A stretch of 64,000 nucleotides of DNA from Stereocaulon alpinum (lineage: Eukaryota > Ascomycota > Lecanoromycetes > Lecanorales > Stereocaulaceae): assembly GCA_018257865.1 (NCBI GenBank), contig JAEUBA010000093.1:59133-123132 (forward strand), read 5' to 3'. Each line of letters begins with the position of its first letter. Within the stretch, counting starts at the first letter, position 1. Shown in pieces: positions 47,701-58,978 of the stretch. A program made the translations under genes and the position numbers. The notes below the pieces were generated by a model. The model worked only from the letters and a program-made list of their open reading frames with translations, was not told the origin of the DNA and made no database searches.

Positions 47701-48728
47701 ACGTTAGTCTTGAGGTAGACTTATCCGGGGTTGTGTCCTTGAGAACGGACACTTTGGGTTCGATTTCTTGTTGAAAGCATGCTTGTGCAGCACTCTCACT
47801 TCCTCCGGCGTGCCGGTCAATAGGTGCGGGATTTGTTGTGCCATTTGTGTCACGATGCTCACTGTTGGAGTTCTTTTGCTGATTGTCTCCATCCGACTGT
47901 GCCCACATTAGGTAATTTGCCGGAAGCTTTGCGAGTTGCAAAAGTTGCATTGCGGCAGTGTCAAAAAGGTTTTGAATGAATGATTTTGGATCTTTCTTTG
48001 TAGGTCTACGATGTTCAGAGGCTTTAGTACATTCCAGGTCGTTCTCCAGGTCTGTATGACCCGATTCCACTTTTGCCGATATCACATGCCCATTCGCTGT
48101 ATGCACCTTTGCTTTGTCTATTGTTACTGACAATTTCCTCGTACCAGGTTCTGTGGAGTAGTGATGATGGCTCTGCCTCGGACTTCTCGATGACCGCTCG
48201 ACGCTTGACTGCGTCCGTTTCTTCTGGTTGCCCTTGGGAGGAAACGAACCTGCTCTCTGTATAGAGGGTTCCCCGGGAGTGATCGGTTGATGAGGGCATA
48301 GGCCTTTGTCAGGATTGCTTTCAGAGGCCAGATGCGTAGCAAGCGCCCGGGCGCTCAGCACTGTGTACGGGCGGAATGGGCCTTTAGAGACTCTTTTCTG
48401 CCGGCTAAGACATGTTGGTGTCTCGCAGTAAGGATTAATACATCCATAGAGTATCTGTTGGTAGTATCTGTAGACCAGGTCAAACCTGACTTCACATCAA
48501 AATAGGTATCTTTAGGGCTTGCCTGTTCTGGATTGTCTGAAATTGTCGTCGCCTCTCAAATGACCTGACTGGCCAGAATACAGCTGGGTCATGATCCTGA
48601 AGGGATATTGTATCCCGGACCAGTCGTTCGTCTGCATTTTCAGGAAGCGTTGCAAAGGGTTTCCGGCTGGGGTAAAGAGGTTCTAGATGTGGGTCGTGGA
48701 GCGAACGCGGCGTGTTGCCTCCAATCAT
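44796..48728 (-). CDS. HUL4: HECT E3 ubiquitin ligase, HUL4/UBE3A type
   Basis: The model has exons 48728-48523, 48467-46477, 46424-45903 and 45850-44796, giving 1257 residues. The last two introns are standard 52-nt GT-AG. The first appears to be GC-AG (donor AG|GCAAGC at 48522); the acceptor at 48468 gives a 55-nt intron, while one at 48486 would give only 37 nt. An AZUL-like zinc module follows (YYQQILYGCINPYCETPTC), as in UBE3A, then a long disordered region. The HECT domain begins around EIRRGHVLIDAMDQTWRRQK and ends with the catalytic cysteine in LPTSLTCYGRLLLPEY and a terminal acidic-helix tail. HECT ligases form a thioester with ubiquitin before transfer. Only the 5' end is uncertain. 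Confidence 0.88.
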
Positions 48729-49170
48729 TGTTGAGATATGAAGAGCATATAGCTTTGGGCATCAAATTTCATGGCTGTCCATCTGTAGAACACTAAGAGT
48801 TATAACCATGCATGCTGTCGCTGAAAAGTGAGCTGTTGTGTTGCCAATATTGATTGTAGCGTGACGAGGCTCCGGACAGCGTTGAACTTTGTTTTACACA
48901 GACGCCTCACAAGGCACGTGGGGGCGTTTGTGGGCTTGGCGCCGTCAGATTCTGTCTCGTACATTCTCTGTCACAATTCTTTACTCATCTTGCACCTCTA
49001 TTTCCGGTACGTTTACGAGCAGGCCTCTGACAACTTGTTCGAGGCGACTGAAGTCTTTCCCTGTACCATCACTATTTCAGCAACTTAGCACCTCCATTCC
49101 CTCAACGAGGACGGCTTTGCACCCTTTCATTATTGAACATAGACTCTATATATCCGCCACGAAGGCGACT
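48729..49170. promoter_or_regulatory. Divergent HUL4/REI1 promoter
   Basis: This 442-bp interval lies between divergent start codons. No recognised site is seen; several ATGs upstream of REI1 are out of frame with it or followed by stops. Confidence 0.45.
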
Positions 49171-50947
49171 ATGGCTACCATCATGGCCAGCAGACCAACG
49201 CCAAACGGTCCGCAAGCTGCCACGGCCACGAACATCGTTCAATCCCACCCATACACCTGCAATACATGCCAAGTGGCGTTCAGGAACAGTGACCTACAGC
49301 GTTCACACATGCGTACTGATTGGCAGTGAGTCATGGGAATCGATTCTAATGAAAGGTTGTTAACAACTGGCAAGTCGGTACAACTTGAAGCGCCGAGTTG
49401 CGTCGCTTCCTCCCCTCTCCTCCGAAGTCTTTGCAGAAAAAGTTCTACATGCTCAAGCCTCAACGTCTGCTGTGGCGGCCAAAGCGTCATTTGAGAAAAT
49501 CTGTACTGCTTGTCAGAAGACCTATTACAGTGAAAATGCATACCAGAACCATCTCAACAGCCAGAAGCATCGGCTGCGTACAGCCGTTTTAGCCAAAGAT
49601 GGGAAACCGACAATGGAGGACGAGACTGCCTCAGTCATGAGCTCTACAATATCTCTGGGCGAGCCGATCAATACCGCTGTGCCAGGAGACATAGTCGAAC
49701 CGTCGACCGAACACATCGATCCTGAAGCTGAAGCTGAGTTTTCAAACGTCGTCAATGGCATCAAAGAAACGAGCATTGACGAAGAGCCCAAGAGTGCAAA
49801 GGAGCCCGTATCTCGTCGACCATCAAGGCCACATCATTCCGCGGGTGGGCAACGTTCCGAACACCCGTTGTCGCCGCCGACACAAGATTCCAGCAGTACA
49901 GCTACTACCACAGAAGGAATATCCTCATCCGCAAACGTGCTTCTAAACCGTTGTCTCTTCTGTAATTACGATTCACCCACCTTCAAGCTCAACGTCATGC
50001 ATATGACAAAATACCACGGCATGTTCATTCCAGAGCAGAATTACCTAACAGATCTGGAGGGTCTGATTACCTGGTTACACGGGAAGATATTCGATGATCA
50101 CGAGTGTTTATATTGTCACAAGCTTAAAAGCTCACCTGAAAGCATACAAACACACATGAGAGATAAAGGCCACTGTATGATAGCGTTTGAAGCTGAAGAG
50201 GACATGATCGAAGTTGGTCAATTCTATGACTTCAGCAGCACGTATTCAGACGACGAGGATGGCGATGAATACATGGAGGATATTGATGGGGCCGACGGCG
50301 GCGTGAAGGTTGATTCGAGAAAGGTTCTCAAGACAATAGTAAGCGATGTCAACGGAGACCAAGAGATGCAAGATGGCGATGAAAATGGGGAGGGCTGGGA
50401 AACAGATACCTCGGAGGAGTCTGTGGATTCGGAAGACCTTACAGCTGTGCCGATAGACCATAAACACGCCTATGAGCGACTCCCACATCATCGGCATCAC
50501 TCACACAACGACCCAAGGCCACACCGTGCAGTCGATGGCTTTCACTCCCACGCCCACTCTCACCACGCAGCCTTCCACTCAGATCATGAGCTTCATCTAC
50601 CCTCTGGCCGCACTGCTGGTCACCGCTCCCTAGCACGGTATTACCGTCAAAACTTGCACAGTTATCCTACACCAGCCGAACGCATGGAGCAGCGGTTGCT
50701 CCAGGACACTCCTTCCCCGGACGCGGATGCACAAATGACTGACGGGAGTGAGCGAGGTCGCCAGGCGATTACTCGTGCCAATGGTGGAGAGGGGATGCTT
50801 GGAGTCGCTGATGCCAAGAAACGAGAAGTACAAGCCGTTGAGAAGAGGGAGACCAAGCGTGCTCAGAGAGCCGAGAGGCAGTATCAATGGGGCGTGGACA
50901 AGCGAGGTAATAGCCAGAAGCACTTCCGAGATCCGTTGTTGCAGTGA
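49171..50947 (+). CDS. REI1: 60S biogenesis zinc-finger factor REI1
   Basis: Exons 49171-49325 and 49375-50947 (49-nt intron) encode 575 residues. The junction makes MRTDWHRYNLKRRVASLPPL, a family hallmark. There are four C2H2 fingers: YTCNTCQVAFRNSDLQRSH (~residues 28-46), CTACQKTYYSENAYQNH, CLFCNYDSPTFKLNVMHM, and CLYCHKLKSSPESIQTHM. An acidic stretch and a His-rich segment come next, then the conserved LPSGRTAGHRSLARYYRQNL and a Lys/Arg-rich C-terminus. Rei1 acts in the cytoplasm on late pre-60S particles, helping release Arx1/Alb1 and probing the exit tunnel. The ATG at 49171 is chosen; a second at 49183 is also in frame. Confidence 0.93.
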
Positions 50948-51634
50948 TAGATGGGATGGTCTGGATGCCATCGGTTGCTACCAAGCCGCGTTTGGCAATG
51001 ACTGAATGATCTCCGAGCATGGAATGCGGTAATGGTGCTAGTATTGGAGAAAAACCGTTTAGGACCTTTGGAATAGGTTGGCAGGAAGGCATGCTAGTGT
51101 TCTACATACCCATCGTGCTCGATCATCCTATTCTGGAAATATCATAGTGTCTGAAATGATAATTCGTCTAATTGCATCATTGAATTTGAATCAAGCATCA
51201 ATACATCAGCACCATGGCCATCGAGCCCACCAGTCATTAAATCGTCGTGACTGTTGCGGGTTGACCGCGACAATCAGCACGTCCAGCATCTACCTTCTTC
51301 CCTCATATACTGCCTTTGCATCCAAGGGTTCTATCGTGAATATTGTTCACTACTTCTCATGCTGTGGAACATCAAACATCCCGAGTTTCAGTGATTGCTG
51401 GAAGAGATCTGGGTTCAGAAAAGCATAGCGCTGTCTAAGAATGTTTCTCGCTCATTCAAGTTGGCATTCAACGGACGACTGCCATCTCAAGGCGATCAAT
51501 TCGTTGTCGCCGACTAAGATACATGTGTTACACTCGTACATTTGTCCAGCCTTCTCAAGACTTTGCTTACTCCACGCTGTTTCAGGGCACAAGTGAACTT
51601 TCGCGCAAATTGCTTGAGGTCTGGAGGACGTTGC
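50948..51634. other. Intergenic, convergent 3' ends
   Basis: This 687-bp spacer lies between REI1 and the Ser/Thr-rich membrane protein gene. Short open frames are present with no recognisable similarity. No repeat is seen. Confidence 0.45.
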
Positions 51635-52628
51635 TTAGTCGACACCCGCAATCTTCGCACGTTTCCGTTTTATCGCAAGGTACCCAAAATACGCTCCAGC
51701 AATGCTGCCAAGGGTACCAGGTAGGGCGATACCTAGTGTCAAGCCAACTGTCATGAGGTCACCGCGGCTAAGTCCTCCACCACCGCTGTTGTTGGAAGTC
51801 GCAGATGACGATGGTGGCTGTGATGAGTCACCAGTTGTGGAGCTGGACTGTGAAGCCGTGTTCGTAGAAGCAGAGGTCGGGCTGCTAAGAATACTTTGAG
51901 CTGATGAAGGTGAGACTCTGCTGCTTGTGGAAGCAGAGGTCGGGCTGCTAAGGATGCTTTGAATTGATGGAGGTAAGACTCCGATATATGTAGAAGCAGA
52001 GGTCGGGCTGCTAAGAGTGCTTTGAGTTGACGAAGGTGAGACTCTCGTGTTTGCGGACGTTGAAGATGATGGACTGCTGTTGGGGACAGGATATATGGTG
52101 GAGAGGTCAATTGGTGATGGGCCCGAGAAAGACTCATCTGTAGGATGCGAGCAGTTGGCTTTACCGTCCGCATTTGTGCTGCAACAATACCAGAGCTGCT
52201 CGTGGCTGTTATACGTAATATCCAATTCATTTATGTCGGTACGATTACCTTTGTCCGCTCAGTCAAGAGGAAATCTCGAGGATGGATGAGTGCTATAAGT
52301 AGAGAGACTTACTACAGTATAGAGGACACTCAGGAGCGCTATAGGTTGGATCTGTGCATGGGCTTAAATAGTAGTTGTTGGAACCCGGGGCATAGCAGAT
52401 TGACTCTGACAGGCAAACGTTGCCCGACTGCACAACGCAGCAATTGAGGGATCTCGATCCAGACGATGTTCCACAAGGTGAGACGTAGTCGGGGCTTGAT
52501 AAGATAGTATCGTTGGCCGAATAATAGCAGCCTGAGGCTGAAGCGACAACAATCAACAAATATCCCCAGAAGATAACAAGTCGCAGCTGGCGCAAGCTGC
52601 ATGTGATAGGTTGGCACAGTGGAGCCAT
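51635..52628 (-). CDS. Secreted/plasma-membrane Cys- and Ser/Thr-rich protein
   Basis: Exons 52628-52313 and 52248-51635 (64-nt intron) encode 309 residues. An N-terminal signal sequence (core LRLVIFWGYLLIVVASASG) precedes a Cys-rich ectodomain of about 10 cysteines (CYYSANDTILSSPDYVSPCG through ELDITYNSHEQLWYCCS). A Ser/Thr/Pro stalk with three 21-residue repeats (core SILSSPTSAST) follows, then a Gly/Ser linker, one membrane span (LGIALPGTLGSIAGAYFGYL) and a short basic tail, KRKRAKIAGVD. The layout is that of fungal single-pass wall sensors or mucin-like surface proteins, with a heavily O-mannosylated stalk expected. No WSC signature is clear. The ligand is unknown. Confidence 0.8.
51867..52055. 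repeat. 63-bp minisatellite, three copies, coding
   Basis: Units start at 51867, 51930 and 51993, each opening with gaagcagaggtcgggctgct, and encode the 21-residue stalk repeats of the membrane protein. The period is a multiple of three, so copy-number change keeps the frame. Confidence 0.9.
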
Positions 52629-53751
52629 CTTCACCCATACTTCGAATAGACAAGGAAGTTGCCAGAGAAGAACGGTGGAAATCTAGGAAGATGCGTAGAA
52701 CAGGGGCAAACGCGGCGCAGTGGGAAGGCCCAGCACAGGAGTAAGAGGCGCAGGCAAGGGCAATAAGCCGTTGCCCATTACATTTGGACATTATCTCAGA
52801 TTGATCTATTAGGCTCCAATGGCCACGCCAGATTGTGATCGCTAGTACTCGGTATCATAATTCATATGCAGCTAGATATGAGCTATGGGTTCTTTGAGAC
52901 CACTTTTAAGGATGTGGCTCAGTTTCTTCACGCTAGATAATAGATTAGTTGGGGGCTCTTAGGCTATCAGGCTGAGTGCAACCCACGAAAAGTAATAAAA
53001 CAACGTCGCTCAGACATTCACTCGCGACCATCTTACGACCAACTAGATATCATGACAGAGGGTCGATCTGTGTTCTAGTGGAATTGCCCAATCTGTGTGG
53101 CAACGAACGCACTACTTGCAGTTGAAGTATCAGTCTCTACGCGTGTCTGTCGGGATAGGTAGGTACATAGCCGTATCGGTCCTATGACACATTGGAGGTT
53201 CCTGTAAGGGACTAGCAGAAAGTGTGAAGAAGGTTTACGAAGTCCTGTGTGTGTGTGAATTGATCTATCTGAGACCGCTTATCCAGCGTTTTGGGTCAGT
53301 CTCAACGTCAGATGGGGTTCAGCTGGAGTGCACGTAGGCGATTCGCGGCCGCAAGGGCACCTACTTACCCCGTAGCTATTTTCATCACTGGCGTCGTCAT
53401 AGTGTCTCAGGCGTTATACCCTGATTTATGGTGCAAGATATAGGGCGGTTGAAGAAAGATAAGAGTACGAAGCATGGATGGACCAATGATTCGCGTTAAG
53501 GGTTCGATGTTCTAAAATTAGCGCTGCCGAAGTGAAAGCGGGAGCTAACGCACTGTAGATCTTACCCGCTGACCGTGCTACGCGATTCCGACGGGATTCC
53601 ATTTCACAGCCCGATGGCCTCGTAATGACTATCTACCAACACCAAGTACATTCGTGAAGGCGCTACAAATTGGAATGCTCATCCAAATTGCTGGCTTTGA
53701 CTGACTACTTCTTCCCCAGACCGGCTTAGCAACAGTGCACTAAGGTCGATC
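52629..53751. other. Intergenic region, divergent promoters
   Basis: This 1.1-kb interval is the shared 5' region of two divergent genes. No protein-like frame, RNA gene or long repeat is seen; it has a short GT run near 53250. Confidence 0.5.
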
Positions 53752-55275
53752 ATGCTCGATGAGAACCTGCCAAGTGCGTGTTTACTATCTCGTGAAGCCT
53801 ACTATCGCTGATATATACCAGCGTTCTACTTGCGAGCCTCGAGCGATGGCATCAAACACAACGCCTCGGTCCTTCTCTCCCAACATGGCGCCGACGCAAC
53901 ACCCGAATACTCTCTTCGCCATCCCGATCCCTCCTTACCTGGCTCCAAAAACCGCTATGCGGTAGCGCTATATGACAGCTACAACCCGCAAATACTTTTC
54001 GGCGAAGTTCTACTTATACCGGAATGGACGCAGCCGAATCCATCACCGGAGCAAATAAGGCTGAATGGAGGTGTACCCCCTCCACCACAGCCTATCCTAC
54101 CCACCGAATTCATGATACAGCTGTACAACCCTGATCAGCAAGTATTAGTCAAACTACACCCTGGGACATGGAAATCAGACGCATATTGGGAGTTCGAGAT
54201 GCCACAGGAAAGCTTTCGTAAGCCATCAACATCAGCCCTGGACCGAACGCAAAGCGACCCTACAGCTTCCGAGAATACACCCAAGCTTGCCTTTAGGTGG
54301 AAAAGGGAGGGAACACTGTCAAAGACTTATGTTTGCTCACTTTCGGGCAAATCAAGGAACCCAGACGGTAGTAAGAGAAAGAACAGAGAGCCGGACATCA
54401 CCATTGGGATTTTCAAACACTACAAAGAGATCACTATCTACGAGCCCAACCTACAAAGAGTCGACATGGAAGACCCCAAAGGCTTGGAAGTAGTCATCTT
54501 GCTCGGAGCGGTAGTGATCCGCGAAGTCTTCAACAGCGGCATGCGAGAAGCATTCAATATAACCGAACCCCCTCGCCGGAATAGCGCGGAGAACTCCCAA
54601 TCCACTCCTTCAAACCCAAACCTCCCAGCCCGCCGCCACCAAAACCACCGCTCCTCGCCAAGCGCCCCCACACCAACCCCGCAAAATCCCTCCTCACGCC
54701 CCCCACCTACAGATCCCCGCTCGCAATGGGAACTCGACGCCGAAACCGCCCGCCTCCGCAAACAAGTCGAAGAAGAAGAACGCAAACGCCGGCGCGCGGA
54801 AGCCGCCGAAACCAAACGTGTCAAGCGCATGCTGGAAGAAGAAGAACGCCGTGCACGAGAAAAGCAAAAGGAAATTGATCGCGAAACGGAGCGGTTGAAG
54901 AGAATATACGGCAAAGAGCAAATACAAAACCTCCAGCAGATGGGTAACAGGCCGCAAAATTCACGGCCAGGGCAGCCTGTAACAGCGTATCCGCCCCAAC
55001 CCGTACAGAGACCGCATAGTTCGACAGGATTCACGGGGCCATATCTTGCATCCAATCTGCAGGGTCAGAGACCACAGGGACCGTACTTGCAGCCGATGGA
55101 TGTGGGTTCTGCTAGTGGATATGTTGGTGCGCCGTCGAGTAGTGGTTTCTTTGGTGGTGGGGGTTCGTCGAATAACAGACCGGCTGTTGTGCCGAAGAAG
55201 AGCTTTTGGGGGTTGAGGGGCGGTGGTGGTGACGATAATAGTAGGCTGACGAAGCAGCGGAGTACGGTATTCTAA
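53752..55275 (+). CDS. Fungal protein with N-terminal beta-like domain and coiled coil
   Basis: A 22-nt first exon (53752-53773) and a second exon (53822-55275) are joined by a 48-nt intron, giving 491 residues starting MLDENLPTFYLRASSDGIKH. Without the first exon there is no in-frame ATG near the conserved start. Residues ~20-230 look like a folded, strand-rich domain (NRYAVALYDSYNPQILFGEV, TEFMIQLYNPDQQVLVKLHP, DITIGIFKHYKEITIYEP). A Pro-rich linker then leads into a charged coiled coil (~310-370, LRKQVEEEERKRRRAEAAE). The C-terminus is Gly/Pro-rich. I do not recognise a named family; the protein looks conserved and non-enzymatic. Confidence 0.78.
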
Positions 55276-55925
55276 GGTGTAGATTCCGAGTCTTGGGAAA
55301 GGCGTATTGCGTTGAGCGCGGCCTTGGATATGATGTGAACGATTTCTGAACCGCGTTGTAGGATTATGATAGCAGAGATAGTGAGGAATTCAAAATGTCA
55401 ACGAGACAATTTTACACTCGTGGTGACATGTATGTCCTGTGATTTCTACTCTGCTTCTGTGAAACCCGCTTATTCGAATGCTTCCTAGGAAGCTATACGT
55501 TCCCTCTTAATGCTCCACTCATGACAGGTTTAGTGCATATTGTGTCATAGCTGAGCAGCAAATCACCGATTCTTTCGCTTTCTTAGCGTAGGAAAGCTGT
55601 CTCTTCACGCTGCCCTTGAGCAGGAAAACTGTCGGCTCGTCATCCTCCCAAGTAGGCGGGCACCCTCGAATCATCAGCGAGGAATGAGCAGAAAGAAAAA
55701 TAGATGTTCAACAAACAACCGATCAGAATATCAATTGGGTATAGCGCTTCTCAACATTCGCTTTCTGCAATGCTGGCTGTATCTTGTTTTCACAAATACT
55801 TCATCAGTCCGAGATGATTTTTCTTCAAAAGCGTTTTGCTCTATCTATACGCTGCAATGGGTATCTCGTTCGCATAAGCATTGTCATTATAAAAAGCGAC
55901 CTCGCACAACCTTGCCCACGCTATC
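55276..55925. other. Intergenic, convergent 3' ends
   Basis: This 650-bp spacer lies between two convergent genes. A short open frame at 55684-55929 (+) overlaps the APC2 stop and has no similarity, so it is not called. Confidence 0.5.
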
Positions 55926-58534
55926 TTAATGCTTAATCTTATACGTTCCCCCAGCGAAATCCAGTTTCCCTTCCCTGACTTCTCCTTCGAGAAAACTCTT
56001 TAGCTCCTCATTCCCGAACGGAAAACCACCCGGCACCGTAAGCTTTAACATCATAACGATTTGCTGCAACGGCATTGGACCTCCATTTGTTAGCATGCCT
56101 ACCACATATTGCGAATATATCTCCATCTTCTCCTGCGCGACTTCGTGCTCACTCAACACTGCCGGTGCAGCGGCCGCTGTTGCCGTTTCGGCAGCAGCAG
56201 CGATAGCCGCGGAAGTGGTGCCCTCCTGTGCGGCATCTTCGTCAGAAAGGGTCTCGAGGACCACGTAGGTTGATGGCGAGGTAGAAGTTTGTTTCAAGAC
56301 GAGTTTGCCGATCCAGAATGTGAGTGCGTTGTGGAGGAGCGCTTCTGTCATGTCAAGAGTTTCCAAGAGTTCGTCGAATGTGCGCGTCACCGGAATTGAG
56401 GGGTCTTCGGCTTCAGTGGGCTGAAAGGCGTAGATAACTGAGGCTTGCCATGTCTGCACCTCTTCGCTTACGGTGCGATCTTCGAGATCGAGGGTGACGG
56501 TCACCTGACCGAGGGCATGGAGCCAAGTGAGTTTCCGGGATTGTTTGAGGGTTTCGAAACCAGTCGAGTAGCGGGATTGGAGAGAGGTGATCTCTGGGGG
56601 TATGAAGAAGGTTTCGGAATGCAGAGAGGGCCAGAAGAGATGTGACAGAATTCGTGTGTGTAGTGCTGGTGCGGACTCATCGTCAAGGTCGAGCAGCTGG
56701 TCTTTATGGATAAAAGTGTCGACCCGTCGAGAGTCTAGGATGTCTCGGAGCATGACTTCGCAGGCTTGAAGTGCAGATTCGCCAAACCGTATCTTAAGAA
56801 GTTCGAGAACGCGGATCTCTCGGTCGAAGTCATACTCATTCTTGAGCAGGCGTTCACCGAGAATGTTCTGGAATTCTTTGACGAATACGTCTTTTGAATC
56901 GAATAGACTGATCAATGAGCCGATGACATCGGAATTCTTGGACTTTCTGTACTCGGGTCCTGCGTCCACCGGATCAGGCATCCAATTCATATCGTCGAAG
57001 TCAAGCTCTCCATCTTCGGCATCGTCCTCACCCTTCAGACTGTTATTCTTGCTCATTTCAACTGCTAGCTCGAGCAACGCATCTCCACTGGAGGCATCGT
57101 CCTCAGGATCTGCCAAAAGGCCACCTACAACAATAGTGACTGTATCATCTCTTTCGCGAAGGTAACGACGGATTGGCCGCGCCACACGATCGAGAAGAAC
57201 ACCTTTTGGATCAAGTACGGTGAAGGCTCGAATGATAGATATGTAGACTTGGAGAATTTCCGTCGTAGAAGCTCCAGGTTGCAACAGCCGATGTGCCACA
57301 ACATTTGAAAAAGTATTCGTAAGATAAGTCCTTGACGCTGGGACTGTTACATAACGTTTAAGGTCTTCGATGGCACCTCGGCTATCATCCCAGTCGACAA
57401 CGACACTGAATAGTTCATCTGTCCGTAAGGCTCCTAACTTGTTTACACCCATATCTTGCCATCGTTCAACATCACTGTGAGTAACCCTAGTCAGATTGTC
57501 GGCTGTTGCTGCTTTCTGATCTCTCATCGATGCTAACATTTCAACAACAAAGCGAGCGAAACTGTTCTCGACCCAATGCTGTAATTGATCCACAACAGCA
57601 GAGGGTGAAGACCATTGATCTGCACACGTGACCTTGACGTGGGTTGTCAGCGTTTCTGACATGACTTCAGCAAATATACGTTGTGCTTGGTAGCCACTCA
57701 ATCCAACACTTTGGAGATTACGCATGAATTGAAGCGTTCTTTGGCGCACTACTTGGCCAGAAGGCTTGTTTGGTATTTCTGCACCGTTTGCGTCCCCAAG
57801 GATCAACGAACATTGCTGTGTAAGGAAAGCCGTGAGGTTTTCTGACACGAGGGCTTGTGGCAGAGTCCGTGTGAACAAGCCATGTAAATCGGCCTCGAAT
57901 CGCTGAGACTCCGCCTTTCCCATGTCACCCAATATCTGCGAGATAGGCTCTTTCAACGGTTGTAGATATATCAACTGGATCAGGAACATTTCTTGGCCGA
58001 GCTCAAAGAGTGGCTCCGGAACATCTCCTTTGCCTAAGATCTTTCAAAGGTCAGACATAGGATTGGGCTCATCACGCAGTGCGCCCATACCTTTATCAAC
58101 CTGGGCAAGGCATGTTGTATCCAGTGCCCAAGCACTACCTCCTCGAAGTACCATCGCAGTAGATCATCACTGTTGTTGGCCTTCCGTATTTGCCGTCCTC
58201 TCGAATCTTCTGAGAGAATGTATGCAAGAGCCCTCTCGATCTCCGGAGAGACAGGTTTTATCCATTTCACTCTCAAAGTCTTTTCATCTTGGTCTGCGTT
58301 GATGGGCTCACTTGGCAGAGTAAGATAGGACGTTGCGGTATGCCAAGCTCTGTCCCATTTGATCTGCTCTGCAGCACTATTTTCAATGGGCGGTTGTGAC
58401 AGATGTTGCGAACCAAAAGCTTCTCCGAAGCCAGAGGAGCCTAGGACAGGCGTTGCAGCGGGTGTGGGGACGTCAACCTCACTGGGAGGCGGGAAGACGG
58501 AGGCGAAGATTCGGTCATGGAGCGCCATTGTCAT
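55926..58534 (-). CDS. APC2: Anaphase-promoting complex subunit 2 (cullin-like)
   Basis: Exons 58534-58091 and 58040-55926 (50-nt intron) encode 852 residues; the ATG at 58528 is an alternative start. The N-terminal half is cullin-repeat helical. The cullin homology region follows, with DVIGSLISLFDSKDVFVKEF, LGERLLKNEYDFDREIRVLE and LKIRFGESALQACEVMLRDI, then FETLKQSRKLTWLHALGQVT. The C-terminal winged helix ends GGTYKIKH. Apc2 is the cullin scaffold that holds the RING subunit Apc11 in the APC/C, which ubiquitinates cyclins and securin at anaphase. A poly-Ala insertion (SAAIAAAAETATAAAAPAV) near residue 780 lies between conserved blocks. Confidence 0.93.
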
Positions 58535-58978
58535 GAGGGGTGGTAATCATAGACATCATTGCCTGAAATAAGCAAATGAGTTGAAGAAATACCGACCTCT
58601 GGATGGACGCGTTGCGTGCAGGTGCGAACACATCCGATTATAGATTGCTTCGGGGCTGAGTTTAAAGTTGGGTGCCCAGGCGAGCCGGGAACGGGGGCAC
58701 TTTGTGGGGCAAGTGCCGCGTGCTTACTGTACCCTAGAGAAAAGGATGTAGCCTACAGGACTTGGTACGTCTGAGGTACTGAGGCAACTATCATCCTGAA
58801 AATAATGTGGGGATTATATAAGCAGCTGGCTAGCTTGCTATTGTTCAAATATGAACACTTTCTGCCTTAGGATTTGGTCACGTCGCCGGCCATCGGCGAT
58901 ATTTCTGATGTGTCAGGTGAGACAATTGGACTTCTGCCAAACTTATCACACCTCCAAATATTCCACCTCAACTCAGAA
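58535..58978. promoter_or_regulatory. Divergent promoter interval
   Basis: This 444-bp region lies between APC2 and the MYND protein gene. Sequence just upstream of 58979 is open in frame to about 58874 but lacks an ATG. No specific site is recognised. Confidence 0.45.

Noticed and set aside
50456..50600. His-rich segment of REI1 as a novel metal-binding insertion
   Set aside because: A His-rich stretch before LPSGRTAGHRSL is, to my knowledge, usual in filamentous-fungal REI1 proteins.
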